Source of the DNA: Fasciolopsis buskii
Taxonomy: Eukaryota; Platyhelminthes; Trematoda; Plagiorchiida; Fasciolidae
NCBI GenBank assembly: GCA_008360955.1
Contig: LUCM01003878.1
Location: 62,001-126,000, forward strand
Direction of reading: 5' to 3'
Length of the DNA stretch: 64,000 nt
This document shows, piece by piece, positions 63,404 to 64,000 of this stretch (positions are counted from its first letter, which is position 1; every line of letters begins with the position of its first letter). The notes under the pieces are model-generated. The model made no database searches. It had not been told where the DNA came from and was given only the letters and a program-made list of their open reading frames with translations. A program made the position numbers and the translations under genes.

Positions 63404-64000
63404 CAGTTCTTTGGAATCGGTGTCTTGGTGTCTGTGTACGTTACCTTTCTTCGAACCCATAGTTTCCTGAATTCTTTTTTAGCGCATTTCCTTTGTCTGC
63501 AGTTTTAATTTAAACTATTTGGTAATCCTTGCGTTCTCTGGGACTTTTGTCATCAGCTTTGAAAGTAGCAATAAACGGTGTTGCCCATTTGTATAATGTG
63601 ACTTTCTCCAAGTCACCGCCAGAAATCATGTGACCATACGCGTTCTTAGCTGATTGTCGCAGCAAAAGAGGTAACACGTGTGACCTCGAAAAATGGAATT
63701 ACTATCGAATTTAAGCCCAACTAGTGGAACTTTACGTCTACTGCGTCTTTAGACCAACGCAAAGTCACATCCATTAAATTGTTGTAATTGTTTGGAATAA
63801 GAGTGAGGCAATAGTCGAGTTCTTCAAGTACCTGAGGCCAAGTATAAATGGCCCGGATTGAGTAACAAGAAAGTCAAAGTTGAAAGATATTCCATGCGCA
63901 CCAGCAGCAGGTATAATCTATGTACCTAAAACTGAGAGCTTGTGACCCATAATGCATTTTTCAAGGGCGTACGTCCAAGTTTCACTTTGGTAATAACCCG
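63404..64000. other. Non-coding, nothing recognised
   Basis: Sequence right of the duplication edge, with no long open frame, repeat or RNA motif seen. Confidence 0.4.

Noticed and set aside
1..64000. CRISPR arrays, operons, ribosome-binding sites, bacterial terminators
   Set aside because: The window is eukaryotic; no regularly spaced repeats or prokaryotic gene organisation is present.

Overview
This is eukaryotic nuclear DNA, AT-rich and almost gene-free. It most likely comes from a flatworm, and probably a digenean fluke. The reasons are: (i) a decayed LINE endonuclease of a type I associate with fluke genomes; (ii) a Penelope-like reverse-transcriptase fragment; (iii) a type I hammerhead ribozyme with a minimal stem III, as in schistosomes and in Penelope-like elements; (iv) tRNA-derived SINE fragments; and (v) candidate genes with 29-40-nt introns, the size class known from schistosomes. 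The species call is inference. No bacterial, organellar or viral gene was recognised, and most long open frames are no longer than chance allows.

Layout. 1-365: possible 5' end of a minus-strand gene with a 31-nt intron. 0.4-15.5 kb: non-coding, with one coding-like patch (3.25-3.76 kb), a 25-bp alternating purine-pyrimidine tract (4.07 kb), a decayed hammerhead element (4.8 kb) and a tRNA-like SINE (13.9 kb). 15.58-16.21 kb: a candidate micro-exon, then a GC-rich terminal exon and a poly(A) signal on the plus strand. 20.97-23.5 kb: a GC-rich minus-strand LINE with a broken endonuclease and a 3' tail but no visible reverse transcriptase. 23.5-44.3 kb: intron-like or intergenic DNA with SINE pieces, microsatellites, a hammerhead-like motif (29.3 kb) and a decayed hammerhead element (36.7 kb) set in a purine/pyrimidine-skewed foldback. 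44.3-47.7 kb: a Penelope-like RT fragment, then a 201-bp inverted repeat with arms 2.2 kb apart. 50.94-51.08 kb: a near-palindromic element holding an apparently intact hammerhead ribozyme, which is the most notable feature here. 51.55-51.69 kb: a short GC-rich coding-like segment.

58.8-63.4 kb is the only region that looks like a gene cluster. It has a 160-codon frame spliced through a 29-nt intron, neighbouring frames that join through 30- and 40-nt introns, and a 574-bp direct duplication (about 99% identical, no indels). Some frames there carry in-frame stops, so at least part may be pseudogenic. No product could be named for any of these genes.

The ribozyme elements and the Penelope-like RT may be connected, because Penelope-like elements are known hosts of hammerhead ribozymes. 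The window does not show them physically joined.
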